NCBI GenBank assembly: GCA_028564705.1
Contig: JAPXFQ010001965.1
Span: 434,001 to 498,000 of the forward strand
Length of the DNA stretch: 64,000 bases
Source of the DNA: Apricaphanius iberus
Lineage: Eukaryota; Chordata; Actinopteri; Cyprinodontiformes; Aphaniidae
Reading direction: 5' to 3'
Numbering within the stretch: the stretch's first letter is position 1; each line of letters begins with the position of its first letter. Shown piece by piece: positions 1 to 31,903 of the stretch. A program made the position numbers and the translations under genes. The notes below the pieces were generated by a model. That model saw only the letters and a program-made list of their open reading frames with translations. It was not told the DNA's origin and ran no database searches.

Positions 1-439
1 CTCTCTGTGCCTCTCAGAGTAGCTGCCTTTAGGGGTAAACTCTACCCCAGATAACCATTAAAACAAACCTTCTTCAAATTGTAGTTTCTGGAAATCATGA
101 TAAGTTCATTACCATTTACATCTTCCCAGCTTCTCAGAACTCAATAATTTTGGGAAACAACTGACTATTTACACACAACCCAAAAATTAACTGGATAGAA
201 CCCAGAGTCCTGTCATGCTCCACAGTCTATCTGACTGTGTGCAATCAACCATTTCCCCTGTATCAGTTGCTCCTTCTGCCAAAGAACCAGATTCTTCTGA
301 TATCACTCATTTTCCTGCTGAGTGTGATGATTTAAAACTTGTATTTAGTAAAGTCAAAGTCTTCTCTTTACCCCTCGCCCCCACAGACCTTATAACTGTA
401 TGATTCAGTACATTTAAAGGCAGCAGGAGAAAGTAATTA

Positions 440-957
440 TTACCTTAGTCCGACTGACATCAGACTTTTAAAATTCATGTAAACGCCTTAGTCCGGCTAG
501 AGTTTTTTTAAAAGCTTTGCTAACCTACCCAGATAATGTGATTGGAATGGGACTACTCTGCAACAAGCCCCCCTGCCTGCACTCGTGTACCTCCTCAGGA
601 AGTTAGGAAAGGCTGAAATATTACCCAGTAATAACAACAGTAGTGTTGTAAGAGGTATATGATATGATGTTTGGACTTAAGGAGAGGTGATGCGTTGTGA
701 CTGTGAATACCCTACTTTGACTCCATCTGCTTCACTCCCGCCAGCCTCTGTTTACTGCCTGTGTGCAGCTGGAAGCTAACCACTATAAGTCTAACACATA
801 GGGGCACATGTCGCCCTCTATCATTGGGAGTCGAACTTACTTCATTTAATATTTAAATTTTCTGAGTGACATGTAAACTTGGACTCTGCTCTCAACAAGC
901 CCTTAGTCCGATTTGAAAAAAGGTTGACTTTGACGTGCATGTAAACATACTGATTGG
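440..957. mobile_element. possible DNA-element relic with CTTAGTCCG motifs
   Basis: CCTTAGTCCG occurs at about 444 and 489 and CCCTTAGTCCGAT at about 900; each lies close to a CATGTAAAC segment. Repeated subterminal motifs of this kind suggest a DNA transposon, but no clean inverted ends were found. Confidence 0.3.
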
Positions 958-2019
958 TGTTCTACCAGGAGCTCTTCTCCTGCTCAGCTGTCCACACATT
1001 TCTCGACCTGAAACAGAAGCCAAGTAAAAATATATCAATGACTAATTAGCTGGGGATATCATCAGACATTCTCACCTCATCTAGAAGCATTTTTTTTCCT
1101 TTTTCAAAAAGTCGGCATACTTTGTGCCTGTATTGACTTCAGAGGACCGAACCAAATCACAATAAAGCTTGTTTGTATTTCTCCATGTCCGTCAAATTGA
1201 TTGATGCAGCGCCATAATCCGTCGACGTGGGAGCTCTCTGTCACCTATGCAAGAACCAATGGAGTAGAGCCGTATTTTCTAACTATCCGTTTTCGTCAAC
1301 GGAGAGCGTACGCCTGTGATTGGTCACCTCATCAACAGCCAGAGGTCGTTTCACAGTAATGGTGCTCTATTGAAATTGTAGTCAGTAGTCAATGCAGAGT
1401 TTGGGAACTACATATTTTATATTGAAAGGACAGTTTATCTAATATGGTCTTTTGACAATGAGATGTAGAGAAACAACAAAGTAGGTTGGTGTGTTTGTGT
1501 ACATGCACTTTTAGAGTATCCTATGAGCTGCACCTCTAGTTTAGGCTTTACAGCTTAAACAAAACTTACTTTCTGCCACCCATTGCTCCTTGAGGGGGAA
1601 TGCATTCACAAGCTGAAGAAAAAAACTGTAGTCAACCAGAAACGACGCTACAATGGTAGACAGACCCGCCATGAGAAATTAGCATCCCCTGCTGTCCGGG
1701 TCAGGAATTGCTTTGCAACACAGAAAGATCAACGGAGGACTATAAATGAAAAATGTATCCGTCAATGCATCTGCATCTGGGTGCAACGTTGCTGTCAGAC
1801 AAGTATAAACTAGGCTTAAGAAATAAAAATCCATTACCATTACCAGTTCTTTAAACCAGTTCATCGAGCCTGTAGCTTCATCAAACTCAACCCCAGGAAC
1901 AATCAACAGCTCTTAGCAACAGGCAAGGTGATGAATGGAAAACTGCGTTCTTTACACGTATTGGCCATTTTGAGTATCTGGTTATGCATTTCTTGGCTTA
2001 ACCAATGTTCTGCTAGTCT
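958..2019. other. no gene recognised
   Basis: AT-rich sequence with only short open frames. A somewhat GC-richer patch at 1200-1370 (CCAATGGAGTAG, GTGATTGGTCACC) may belong to a repeat. It is presumably kcnq1 intron or upstream flank. Confidence 0.4.
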
Positions 2020-5000
2020 TACAGGCCCTTATAAATGATGTCCTGAGAGACTTCTTGGACCTGTTTGTCTTCATCTGTCTAGAAAATGTCCTAATTCATT
2101 CCAAGAATCGTACTGATCACCAGAGACATTGGCGCTCCTTGAGACCAACTTTACAAAAGGCTGAGAAATGCAAGTTCTATAAGTCTTCTCTTGCCCCCTT
2201 GGTTAGATCTTTGAGGGCAGACAGGTGAAGACAGATCCACGGTAAATGTTCTTCAGCAGGCCAAACCAGAAAACAAATTCTATGCTTATTAGGATTTGAT
2301 AAGTTCTACAGAAGATGATTAAAGAACTACAATTAAAAAGTCACAATGTTAACTGTCCTTGCCTCAACCAAGGTTCCATTTTCCTTGGTATCTGAAGCAA
2401 AACTGCATTCACAGAGTTTTCCCAAGCTCCCATCTTAACTCAACTTGACTCAGAGAAACTGTTCATATTAGAGGTCATTGTCCCTAATATGGGTGATTGA
2501 GCCTTCCACTCTCAATGTGCTGGTTCAGATGACAAATCACACCCCTGCACCTTCCACTCTCACTGTCTCTCATCCATAGAAAGAAACTATGATGTGGGAG
2601 ATCAATAACTTTTTAGCAGTAACACTGGCTATTGAGGAATGGAGACAATGGTTTGAGAATGCTCTTCACCTGGTGGTGGTTTGGGCAGATTATAAAAATC
2701 CTCCCTACCTCCAGACAGTGAAACTGCCAATCCCAATGTTTTGTTCTTTTCCAGATTAAACCTTGCTATATTATACAACCCTGGTTCCATGAATACCAAA
2801 CCAGAAGCTCTGTCCCATGTCTGCTCTCCCGACCCATATGAAAAGACGTCAGACAACATTCTTCCTCCCAGCTACACCACTGGAGCATTGACCTGGAAGA
2901 TCAAAGACATAATTAAACAAGTTTAACAGTTTGAACCAGATTCTGGAGCTTGACCTCCCAACAACCTGTATGTTCCCTCCCCAGTCAAAAGCAGTCTTCT
3001 TCAATGGATCCACATAGGCACATTTTCCTGCCACCCTGATACCAGCTGAACCGTTGTCTTAATAAACAAATTATTCTGGTGGTCTTCAATTCATAAAAAC
3101 ACTAAACAATACTTTTCAACATGCTCTATCTGCGCCCCTTTCCATCCCATCTCATCCTTGATCCCACATCGCCATCGACTTTGTCACAGGTTTACCAGTG
3201 TTTGGTATTCTAAACGTTATTCTCGTTGTCTGGTTAATAATTATTTAAACAAATGCACACTGGTAAGCTAATACCGGTATACTGTAATTGTTAATGTAAC
3301 AATTTTTTTCCTGATTTGAAACTGAACAAAACGGGGCACCAGCTTCTTACTCTACGTAAGAAACAATATTAATTATTAAACCAGACTATCAGTCGATTTG
3401 AAATGTGAGTTATTTTGCATGTATCAAGCCCAAACAGTGAAAGAAACACAGAGATCTTACTTTGAGTCCACTGTATGAGGGTAGGCACTGGAGAGCAATT
3501 GTCCTGGTTCCAGGGAAAAGATTTACTCAGCTCACGTCAGCTACATTGGGAGGGGAAACAGATCAAAGGCTCTGTCGACCACTCAGAGCTTGCTCGTTGA
3601 AAACCAGTGGAAGGCAACTCCGGTTGGAATGGTGTGCAAAAGAGAGGGATGCGAGGAAGCAAGGTAAATGGTAAATGGACTGAACTTATATAGCGCTTTT
3701 CTAGTCTTACTGACCACTCAAAGCGCTTTACATTGAAGCCGCATTCACCCATTCACACTCGCATTCATACACCGACACCCAACATGGCTCGGTAGGACAA
3801 TGTAGAATTTGGGGGTTAAGTGCCTTGCCCAGGGGCACATCGACATGTGACTGGAGGAAGCTGGAATCGAACCTACGACCCTCCGATTGCAAGCCAACTA
3901 CTCTACCACTGAGCCACAGTCGCCCACAGGGAGCCCTGGCAGTTTGAGGTTCAATCCTTCGGGACCAAGCTGTGGATTGGATAAGGAAGAAGGTAGCTTT
4001 GATGAATAGCAGGCCCTCCTTTAAGATCGATGTGGCAGGGAAGCGCTCAACATGGCCAGGGAAGAGCGAGCGAAAGTCTCGCCCTTAATTGTATACTAGT
4101 GGGGGCCACTGTAACTGCTGGGGACTGCATTACAGTAGCCAATGAGCTTGTCTTGGGGTGATCAGATGGCAGCTGGTGGCCAAACTTTGAGGAGTTTGAA
4201 AAAAATGGCTGCTGGCCCGGTTCAAGGGATGCTGGGATACTGAGTCCATTAAATATCTGATTGACCCAACATTAGTCTCCAAGAGCATGACAACCATTTT
4301 CACTATTATAGAATGTTTTCTAAGAACTGTCTTATCATTCCTCTTAAGAAACTTCCCTCATCTATACTGACTGCACAATTCCTCACTAAACATATTTTCC
4401 AGTTACATGGCATCCCTCAAGACATCCTCTGTGATCGCAGCTCACAATTTATTAAAAAAATCTGGAAAAACGTTTGCTCCATCCTGGGAGACAAAGGCAG
4501 CCTCCTCAGGTTATTATCCCCAGTCCAATGACATCACTTAACAAATGAATGAAGTGCTTGAAGCTGCACTCCGCTCTGTCACCCTATCCAACCTAGCTCA
4601 CTGGAGTAAGCAGCTCCCAGGAAAGGATATGGTCCGGAGGACTGCTTTTGGGTTCCCAATTCCTTCATATTAAGTAGATCTTTAATTAGGGAGTACGAAG
4701 ATTCTCTAACATCTGGATAATCTGGACCACCGTATGGTAGTCCTTACAGAGAGGAACATTGATATGCGTCTCAGATATTTGTGTGGTGTTTTTTGTTTTC
4801 CCTTTCTCATTTGTGAGTTCTACAGTGGCCACAGACAGAGGTTAGAGCTGTCTATCACAGCTGAAAGGCATAGCCCTCTCCCAGATCTACATGTGAATCT
4901 GTCTGGCATCAGCCATTAGCTGGCTTTTTAAGGAGCTGGTTGTCAAAGTGTCCAAGTGTTTGCTGTATACGCTACCTTGAGCCCTTTGAGTTCTGTCTTG

Positions 5001-5470
5001 ATACTTCTGACTTACCTGTGTTCTTATCTTCAACTAACTTCTCTATGTGGTCCGTCAAAGTTTTCAATTGTTCATATCTCCAACTCCTTTATGATAAGAC
5101 TTCTGTCCTGGATTCCATCCCTCTTTGGCACCAGTTAGATCCTTCAACTTCGCTCCTTGGCAGCCCTCTGTCTGCCTGCCTTCGAACATTCACCTTTGGT
5201 GTTCAGGCTCACTGGATTCTCAGATTACAAACATAGATAATTCTGGACTCATTCCCCTCTCTGACTCAATCACTCCATCTACAGTAAGCTCCATCCGATC
5301 TACCTAAATTCATCATCCACAATTACCTGTTTCTCACCATGGACTTATCTTCCACCAGTGTATTTGTTTCTGGTCTCCCCATGGATGTTTCCTGGTTTTG
5401 GACAATATCTACAACCTATTGAATATACTCCTTGAAACTGCTCAGATCTGTGTAGTGTGTTCTGCATGTG
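2020..5470 (+). pseudogene. decayed Ty3/gypsy retrotransposon pol region
   Basis: Broken frames on the + strand read, in order: the end of the reverse transcriptase (QALINDVLRDFLDLFVF, SKNRTDHQRH near 2020-2180), the connection domain (CLLGFDKFYRR near 2280), RNase H (LAIEEWRQWF near 2625 and VVVWADYKNPPYLQTVK near 2670), and the integrase core (HIAIDFVTGLP near 3170). The integrase resumes at about 4290 (FSKNCLIIPLKKLPS, LHGIPQDILCDRSSQF, WKNVCSILG). Many stops and frameshifts make it inactive. The rest to about 5470 may be its 3' region or LTR; no LTR pair was identified. Confidence 0.7.
3664..3925 (-). repeat. tRNA-derived SINE, copy 1
   Basis: On the minus strand it starts GGGCGACTGTGGCTCAGTGG, with a polymerase III A box (TGGCTCAGTGGTAGAG, 3901-3916) and B box (GGTTCGATTCC, 3863-3873), and ends in an AATGG-type tail. 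It is nearly identical over its length to 53099-53347. It lies in the roughly 1 kb that splits the gypsy integrase. Confidence 0.85.
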
Positions 5471-5794
5471 GGTCAGGAAACTAAAAGAAAATGACAATAT
5501 TAGTTTTAATGTACACGCTTACAGTATTTAACCATGGCACTTCAACAGGGGTCTGACTGTTTTTTTTAATCCACTGTGAAGTGTCATTATTCTATGTGTT
5601 CAGGAGCCCAGGTGGAAAGGTAGCAAGGCTAAAAGCTTAGGAGAAGGGTTCAAGTTGTTCTACCATGGGGATAGATGGAAACAGAAATTGAGTAGGAGTC
5701 ATCTTGAAGGAGGAATTTGCTAGGAATGTTCTGTAAGTGAAAAGAGTGTCAAATAGGCTGATGAGTCTGAAGCTTGAAATGGAGGGAATAATGA

Positions 5795-6580
5795 TTAAAG
5801 GCAGGGTATACGACTGTGGGAGCGCTCTCCAACAGGGCGCTATTGCAAAATTAAAAGTCCCACCCCTTGCTTCATGCTCTCCCCCTAAGCCACGCCTCAA
5901 TAACACAGCCACGTGCAGCCAGCATGGTCTGGTTGAGTCTCTGCCACAGTCAACAACTCGCAGGTCACAAGCCATTTCAACCAAAGTCACAAAATATAAG
6001 GTGATTTTACTTGTCCAGGAGAAAATCAGCATCCAACGCATCGGTTAGCAAGCCCTTAGCTTCCTTGAGTTGACTCCACCGTGTAAATGCAGCAGCTCCG
6101 ATGCATTTTCGGCTTTTGGCCGCTCTTCGTCGGCTTTCTTCTTTCTCGTTGCTATTTCCACAACAGGTTTGCATTTTCAATTAATTTTGGGAAGCTAATC
6201 TGCACTAACTTCAAACTAGATGCTTCACCAAACAAACACGTCGGCTACTGCAGCTGCCGCAATCAATTTATCTGTTGGTAAGGTAGCGCAAGCTCACTTC
6301 CTGGTTACAGGCTAGAACGAGCGTTGCGTGCACACGAAGGGGACGCGCAGAGGGGCAGGTGCTGGTACGTGGAAACTTTGCTTACAAGCCTCTTATCCTG
6401 GACGGACCGTGGAAGTTGATTGGATGAGGTTTTCCCAGAGTTTCTCGCTGTAGATAGAATGAAAATTACTCAGTCAAGTTTAAGAACTCCTAACTAATAG
6501 GTTGCCACTGGTATATGAAGAGCATTTTTTGCAGTATTAAAAAAAGTGTTTTAAAATCAAATTGTATACCTTGCCTTTAA
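5795..6580. mobile_element. TTAA-flanked non-autonomous DNA transposon
   Basis: TTAA at 5795-5798 and 6577-6580 bracket inverted ends AGGCAGGGTATAC (5799) and GTATACCTTGCCT (ending 6576), which agree at 12 of 13 positions. There is no transposase. The duplicated TTAA suggests mobilisation by a piggyBac-type enzyme; this is inference. Confidence 0.7.
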
Positions 6581-6582
6581 TG

Positions 6583-7660
6583 TTGTTAGGGGTTATGACC
6601 CACTGGTAGGATGTGAGTTAGAAGAGACGCAGCAATTTTGGAGTGAACTAGATGATTTGATGCAGAGTATCCAGAGAGTGGACAGGGTGGTGATTGGTGC
6701 AGACTTTAACAGACATGTTAGTGAAAGGAGAAGTACGGTTTCATGCCAAAAAAAAATTTAGTACATATGCAATTTTTGCTTTAAGGATGCTGATAGAGAA
6801 GTACAGAGAGGGTCAGATGGAGCTACATTTTGTCTTAGTAGATTTAGAAAAAGCGTATGAAGGAGCTGTAGTTTTGCATGAGGTAGTCTGGAGTGACAGA
6901 GAAGTATTTTAGAGTGGTGCAGGATATGTCTGAGAGCTGTGAGACAGCAGTGAGGTGTGCAGTAGGAGTGACAGAGGAGTTCAAGGTAGAGGCCGGACTG
7001 CATCAAGGATTGGTTTTGAACGTCTTGTTTGCTTTTGTGATTTATAGGCTGATGGATTATGTTAGACAGGAGTCTCCATGGACTATGATGTTTGCAGATG
7101 ACGTTGTAATCTGCAGTAAGAGCAGGGGGGAGGTGGAGGAAAAGCTAGAGAAATGGAGGTATGCACTGGAAAAGAGAGGAATAAAGATTAGTCGCAGCGA
7201 GAATACATGTTTGTAAATAAGAAAGACACAAGTTGAACAGTGAAGTTACAGGTAGTGGAAGTGAATAAAGTAGAGGATTTTACCTACCTAGGGTCAACAG
7301 TATAGTGCAATGGAGTGTGGAAAAGAGGTGAGGAAGTATTTGCAAGCTGGTTGGAATGGGTGGAGAAAAGTGTCAGGTGTGATGTGTGAAAAAAGGGTTT
7401 CAGCAAGAATGAAGGAAAACGTATACAAGACAGTAGTGAAACCAGTGATGAAGAAAAGAGAGGAAGCATAACTAGAGGTTGCAGAATTCAAGATGTTGAA
7501 ATTCTCTTTAGGAGTGACAAGAATGAATAGGATCAGGAATTAATACATCAGAGGGACAGTTTATGTTAGATGTTTTGGGGATGAAGTCAGGGAGGCAAGA
7601 CTGAGATGATTTGGACATGTTCAGAGGAGAGATGACACTTATATTTGTAGAAGCATTATT
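6583..7660 (+). pseudogene. RTE-like LINE, internally deleted copy 1
   Basis: An endonuclease fragment (VVIGADFNRHVSE near 6690) joins directly to the reverse transcriptase (FALRMLIEKYREGQMEL near 6775, VDLEKAYE, AVRCAVGVTEEFKVEAGLHQG, then FADDVVICSKSRGEVEEKL at 7090-7145) and an RNase-H-like tail. The catalytic Phe-Ala-Asp-Asp is kept, but stops and frameshifts break the frame. The sequence between endonuclease and finger domain is missing at about 6725. Confidence 0.75.
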
Positions 7661-9149
7661 ACATTTAAATTAAAGAGATGGACATTTTAAACAATTATAA
7701 GAACGTATCCAATTTATGTTTAACCACATTATTTTTAACCCTCCTACTATCACTTTGAAATAAATTTTGATATCTTAAGAAACATGACCACAGTCTTCAG
7801 TAATAGATGAGCTACAACAGTCTTAAATAAATCATCTGCACAAGATTATGCATTGTTGTTTGTGTCTGCCAGGGTTTCCTGCCTCCAAATTGTGTGGTAG
7901 TCGGGATAATTTCCAGTTTACAATTGACTCCACCAAGTGTGAAAGTGTGGAGGTCCTGTCACTATGGCTCCGATAGATCATGTTCTCTGGCTGCTTGACC
8001 ATGGGGAAATTTGGCTGACTGGTTAGCGTGCATGAGTCGTGGGATTGAATCCCGCCCGGGCCCTCGTTGTGTATCTTCCCACACAAGGATAAAGCTGCTA
8101 CAAAAACTATTGTAACAAACACATTAATATAAAAGCCATTTATCTAAAACATGTAAAAAGTATTTTTTCCCTAATTTCTTGTCCACCTCTCTCAGTTGCA
8201 AAAGACACCACTGAGTTTCATCACCTCTTTTTTTTTAAACTTCATTGTAGGCATTTAGAAACTAACTTAATACGATTCACTGTAGCTTTGAAAGAAAAAT
8301 GTTTTCCCCTTTACTCTTTGACATTTAGTGTTCTGGATTCCTTTGTCTTATTTATTACAAACTGTATAGATTTTCAAAGCGTGACAAAGTTCAGGACAAA
8401 GTTTGCTAGACTCTGTTCACGTTGAACAACCTTTTAAGGTTAAATTTATTTCCAATTCTTTGATTATGTATCAGATGGATGGATGGGCATCCTTATCATG
8501 TTTTAAAGAAGTTCTCCTTCTTTGTAAAAAGATCCAAGTGGAAAAATAAAATGTTGCTTTTAATATTCACAGACCCACATACAGAGAATTAATGGATTGG
8601 TCTCTTTACACAGGAACAAAATAAGATATTAGAGGAGACTGTCTGTTTCAAAGGCAGATAAATATGGATACTTTTAGCACATCCATAGCATGTAACACCT
8701 AATTAGATGGTCCTCTTTGTGGTGCCTAGTTGGACGACCTTTTTCTTTCATACCAGGCACTAACATGAAAAGATGCTTAGATGTCTGACTGCAGCACTGC
8801 AACACTGGCGTGAAACTGCTAATGTTTTTTTGCTTTGCACTCAGTTCTCTGTGAAACAATAGCATTTAATATTTTGTGTTGTACAGATGTATATGCATGT
8901 CTGCTGGCTTAATGTTCACAGCGAATCAGTGTCTTTGATAAGATGTTAAATTGATGCAAGAGGTTAGATGTCATGCCTAATATCTATTGAATGCTGCTTT
9001 TAAATTTAATGCATTTCCTAAATTACTACTGCTGTGTGTGGATTATGCTGACTAGAGGTAGACATGTGCATCAGCTTCCCATGGCTCTTGCTGCTACCAT
9101 TATCAGTTTAGGATATTTTACATGAACTTTTATGTTTAATAGTAGCATT
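7661..9149. other. no gene recognised
   Basis: AT-rich, no exon-like open frame with splice sites that I could tie to kcnq1. Only the possible SINE fragment at 8005 stands out. Confidence 0.4.
8005..8062 (+). repeat. possible tRNA-derived SINE fragment
   Basis: TGGCTGACTGGTTAGCG followed 20-25 nt later by GGGATTGAATCCC resembles an A box and B box pair. No cloverleaf or tail was confirmed. Confidence 0.3.
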
Positions 9150-9479
9150 CCATCCATCCATCCATTTTCTTAACTGCTTAACCCTTTATGGGTCGCGGGG
9201 GTGCTGGTGCCTATCTCCAGCTGTCAACGGGTGAGAGGCGGGGTACACCCTGGACAGGTTGCCAGTCCATCACAGGGCAGGACAAACGGCCATGCACACA
9301 CTCACACCTAAGGACAATTTACAGTGATCAATTAACCTGACAGTCATGTTTTTGGAATGTGGGAGGAAGCCAGAGTACCTGGAGGGAACCCACGCATGCA
9401 CGGGGAGAACATGCAAACTCCATGCAGAAAGACCCTGGGCAAGGCAACAGTGCTAACTACTGCACCACCGTGCAGCCCT
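9150..9479 (+). repeat. dispersed fish repeat with CCATCCATCC start
   Basis: Starts with CCATCCATCCATCC, contains GGGTACACCCTGGACAGG and GGGGAGAACATGCAAACTCC, and ends near a GCACCACCGTGCAGCCC. It shares layout and wording with 41514-41838, and in part with 17220-17359 on the other strand. This is a familiar teleost interspersed family; I do not assign a class. Confidence 0.7.
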
Positions 9480-12400
9480 AAATTTAGCATTGATTTTTGT
9501 AATTTCACATTCTGTCAGATGTCAAGATACACAACTGGTACTTATGCTTCCTCCAAAAAATTATATATGAACAAAGTAAAAAATGGTCAAACACCCAACT
9601 TTATATTCTATTAGCTGGCTACAGTATTTATTTATATCTAGGTTTACCTAATTAAAAATTCCAGTTTTTTATTCTACTTTTTTTTCACTATAGACTGATG
9701 AAACATGTATTTTTCATCACTGGTATATTTTTTTTGTTTTATATCTAAAGTTGTAAAGGGAATTTCTTATAGGTGTATTTGACACACTTTTTTTTTCCTT
9801 TTTCCATGTCACTATTCAACTTGCTTTTTTTTTAAATATAGTTTTGATTTGCTCACCCAATTTGCTACCAATTCTCCTACTCTTGTCTGTCTTCACACTT
9901 TTGCCGTTATGTCTGTGCATCTCATTTGGCAGGAAATCAGGCACTTGCAGGACGTGGTGTGCTGCTGTTAGTGTCCATGTTGTCAGTGGAAGCACTCTCC
10001 CCTTCTTTTTGTTTTAACTGCCTTTCATTTTCTTAATTATTTTACTAATAGAAAATAGAAATGTTTTGCAAATACTGTATTTTTTTCAAACAGTACAGTT
10101 GCAGTCATATGTATGTTTGTGTGGGCCTTAGATCGCCAGCAGTCATGGACATCTTTGTCTTCTCTGCAGTTCAGCTCATCACCCCCAGGTAACTTTCTGT
10201 TTTTCTAAACATGTTCTGTCTCGTTCAACATCAATCAATGACACATGTAAATCTTGATACATTAACTCGGAAACAAGGGTTGGTGGGTTCACTTGACCCA
10301 TAACTGAATATTTGTCTTTATTTCTCAGGATAATTAACAAGCTCTGCATGTTAAGGACTCACATCACAACACAACCCACTGACAAGCAGCTTCAATGAAA
10401 GTAGAAATCTGCTTGTCAGAGCATGTCAAAGTAGATTTGTTTTAGCAATTAGCACAAATTAGGACTCCATTTCAAATCCAGCTAAAGCAATGACACTTCA
10501 CACTATTTTATTCTTCACACATCAAAATATTGAACCTGTTGTATCACACTTTTTTAACTGGTGTGTCTGGTGTTAGTTGAATAATCAAAGTGTTGTTCTT
10601 TGCAGTCTTCCTCAGCAACAGTCAGAGCCCTTCATTAATTAATATTTCACTAGTTATTTTGTGTTCATATTTCACACAAAAAGGACATCCCCACATGACC
10701 AATTATTGTGATAAAACTGTTATATGTTAGGCTTCATCAAAGAGAAAGATTTTTTTCTTTACTCACAGTAGGGTTTCTCACAAGTACTGCATCCTTAAGA
10801 CATACTGACAGGCTTAGTGTTTAGGAGGAACATAAGCTGTGAAAAAAGACTTTATTGTTTATTATTTGGCTCAAACCATTTGTGGAATGTTACCATTTAA
10901 ATGAAATCAATTTACGGAGAAAAACAAAACAAATTTAATTAGATTTTCTTTTTTTTTGCTGTGAACATTTGACCTATGACTATATTGCAGAAATTATTTT
11001 CATTTGAATACTGAGCTTGACATAAGGTGTAGTATGCATGATTTGGTTTCATTTCATTGTAAAATCAGAAAATTGAAGGAAGCTGAATACCGTCCACCTA
11101 CTCCTAAACTGTGGTGGCCGTGAAACATGCTGAAAAAAGAGAGAGAGAAAGAAACACTTAAGAGTCAATGTTTGTGTGTGTTTTTTCTCCTTCTGGGCTA
11201 CTGCAGTGATGTTGTGCAGAATGGCAAAAGGCCAAGGAGAGAGAAGGGTTCATAAAAACATGATGAATGTTGCAAGGTTTCACAAGTGTTGAAATGGCAT
11301 ATTCTTCTAATGAATTACTTGAAATATTAAACATTTCTCTTGTGTGCTGGTATTTGGAAAATATTTATTATCTAAATTAAGAGAATGAATAGTTTAATGT
11401 GTACAAATACTTTGTTATTGAATAAGCTGTATGTGTATAGAGAAGCCATATCATGACTTCTTTCAAATGAGCAATATAACGTAAAACAAAACAAAAAAAT
11501 ATCAATTTTTGGCACTCATTCATGGTAGACTATATGAAATAAAAAAAATGTTCTAGCTTTCTGTTGTAGCAGGTTTGTGTGTCTAATTCGGTGGGATGTA
11601 CAGTCCTGAAATGGGACGGATTTTAATTCACAGAACCTAGCATCTAGATGGGGTACATGCCATGGACTCCATCAAATACCTCATTTGAGATGCCTGATTA
11701 TTTTCTACACACAACTGTCTGCTTCCCCAGTGGATCCAGTCAGAAAATCCAATCACTGTGAAAACCAGAAGATCAAAAACAGGACTTTTCCTTACCATAA
11801 CAAATTCCTTTTTAGACAGTTTTTTTATATACCAACTTTTCCCTGGTTGGATGGTACATTCAACCAGGGAAATAATAATAGTAGTAATATTTACTACGCC
11901 TATACTGTGAATGTTCTTTGTTTTTGTCAAAGATTTTACATTTCCTTTTTTCCTTAAATAATATTTTTTAATGTTACATTGTGATGCACTCTTTAAGGAA
12001 GTTTATTTGAAACAGTTTAGATACATAGTAATGAAAAAAGGCAGAAGAGCAGAAAAGATGAACAGATCATCAGCAACATAAAGTTGTTCCCCATCTGAAG
12101 TATGCGTGCCACTTCTAATGCACCCTTGTTTTTTTAATTGTGTGTCTGTGTGTGTGTGTATTTGGATATAGGTAATAAAATTTACATTGTTCTGCTGCAT
12201 CAGTATGTACTACGCTGCATTTGACATGTTGTCACTATTTTCGTTTCTTTGCTCAATAATCTTAACATGAAAGTTTAGTGGCAGTACAGTTTATGAGCAC
12301 CTCCAAGTTGTCAAATGATTACTAACAGAATTAATCATAAAGTTGGTCAGTGAGTATCATTATCAGCATCTACAAGCATGAGCATGCATGAGCAATCTTT

Positions 12401-13770
12401 AGACAGTGATTTTTTTAATCACCGCAGATGAAGAGTCTGCATAGTGTAGCATGATATCAAGTTATGTTACTATTGGGTCGTTTCTAAAAAATTGTAAAAG
12501 CACTTGCATAAAGTATGCAGCCTGCAAGATATTAACAAACTGTTCATAGAAATACAGAAGAATAGAAATACAGGAGAATATAATCTGAGACGAGAATTAT
12601 ATATGAAACGTAATTTTGCTAGAACCAAACTTAAAAGCATGTATATTTCATTTATGGAGTTATTTTAGCGAATTATACTAAGGAAAGAATTAAAAACGTA
12701 TAAATATAATGCAATTAAAAAAATTATAATTACAAAGACCTACTATTGACCAGATACTGTACAAACAAAAAGAAGATTACTATGAGACTGCTTATTACCT
12801 CTAAATGTTGTCATAATCAACTCATTATGGTTTGAAAAATTTTCTGTTTTTACAAATATTGTATTCATATAAAGGTAAATAGTGGGGGGAAAAAGGAATT
12901 GCCTTAGTCGACTGTTTTTGAACACTGAGTATGGATTTCATTTCGAGTGCCAATGTCACTTTTCTGGTTTTCTTTTGTGTCCAACCTTTTTGTATTTATT
13001 GGCTTTATGTTGTTTTTGTTTGTTTTTTTCAGGAATATTTCCATTTTGTTCCTGTATTTCTTGTTTTCCCGATCGAAATGGATTACTGACTTACATACCT
13101 ACTTACTCTATGTAGTATATATGGCTTTTCAGAAATTGTGCTGATGAAAAAAATAATGTTCTGCATTATCAAAGACATTTGTGGAAGCCTTGTTTAACTG
13201 ATGACCAGATCAAGTACACTACATTGTGAAATTTGTCTATAGCAAACCAAGTTATTTTCTGGTTTCCTTTGAAACTATTTTAGTTTAAAACCAGGTCATC
13301 CTAGGTTTAGATGTCATATATCACTGAGACCTTTTTGGCTAAAGAAAGGCTTTATTCAGATCTGTTTTTGTTTCCTTACCATTTGAACCATCCTATGCCA
13401 TTGAAATACAAGGTAGATATGCATTAGTGTGAACAGGGTATATATAATGTAAACATAGGTTAGAGTTGTTGCTGCCTTGTTTTGCTTGGGTTCTGGGATT
13501 TTAGGAATGTGCTATCAATGTTTTTTTTTATTAAGAATTTCTGTTCATGTTGCATTATGTCACTTTGTTTTGCAAATACAGATTAGTTTTATTGTAAATT
13601 TAAAGTTGTGCAAAATACAAACACCTGCTTCAGTAAAGCATCAAAGAAATAAAAAGAATGTGTAGAAAAACCTGCATCTGACCTACATTCAAAACTAATC
13701 AGAGCTAGTAGAGAAGATGTTGCCATATAAAAATGATTTCAATATAGTTTTTGTGTGTGTGAATTTCCAG
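9480..13770. other. probable kcnq1 intron, no exon recognised
   Basis: Long AT-rich stretch with T-runs. A 12-bp hairpin (TTTCCCTGGTTG and its complement) lies at 11838-11872. A 19-bp segment with good splice sites at 10171-10189 was considered and rejected as an exon. Confidence 0.5.

Positions 13771-31903
<18,133 letters not shown>

Noticed and set aside
10171..10189. A 19-bp segment between a good acceptor (TTCTCTGCAG) and a donor (CAG/GTAACT), considered as a kcnq1 microexon.
   Set aside because: Its length would not keep the phase-1 entry needed by the exon at 13771 unless the preceding exon ended in another phase, and none of its three translations matches the KCNQ1 linker.
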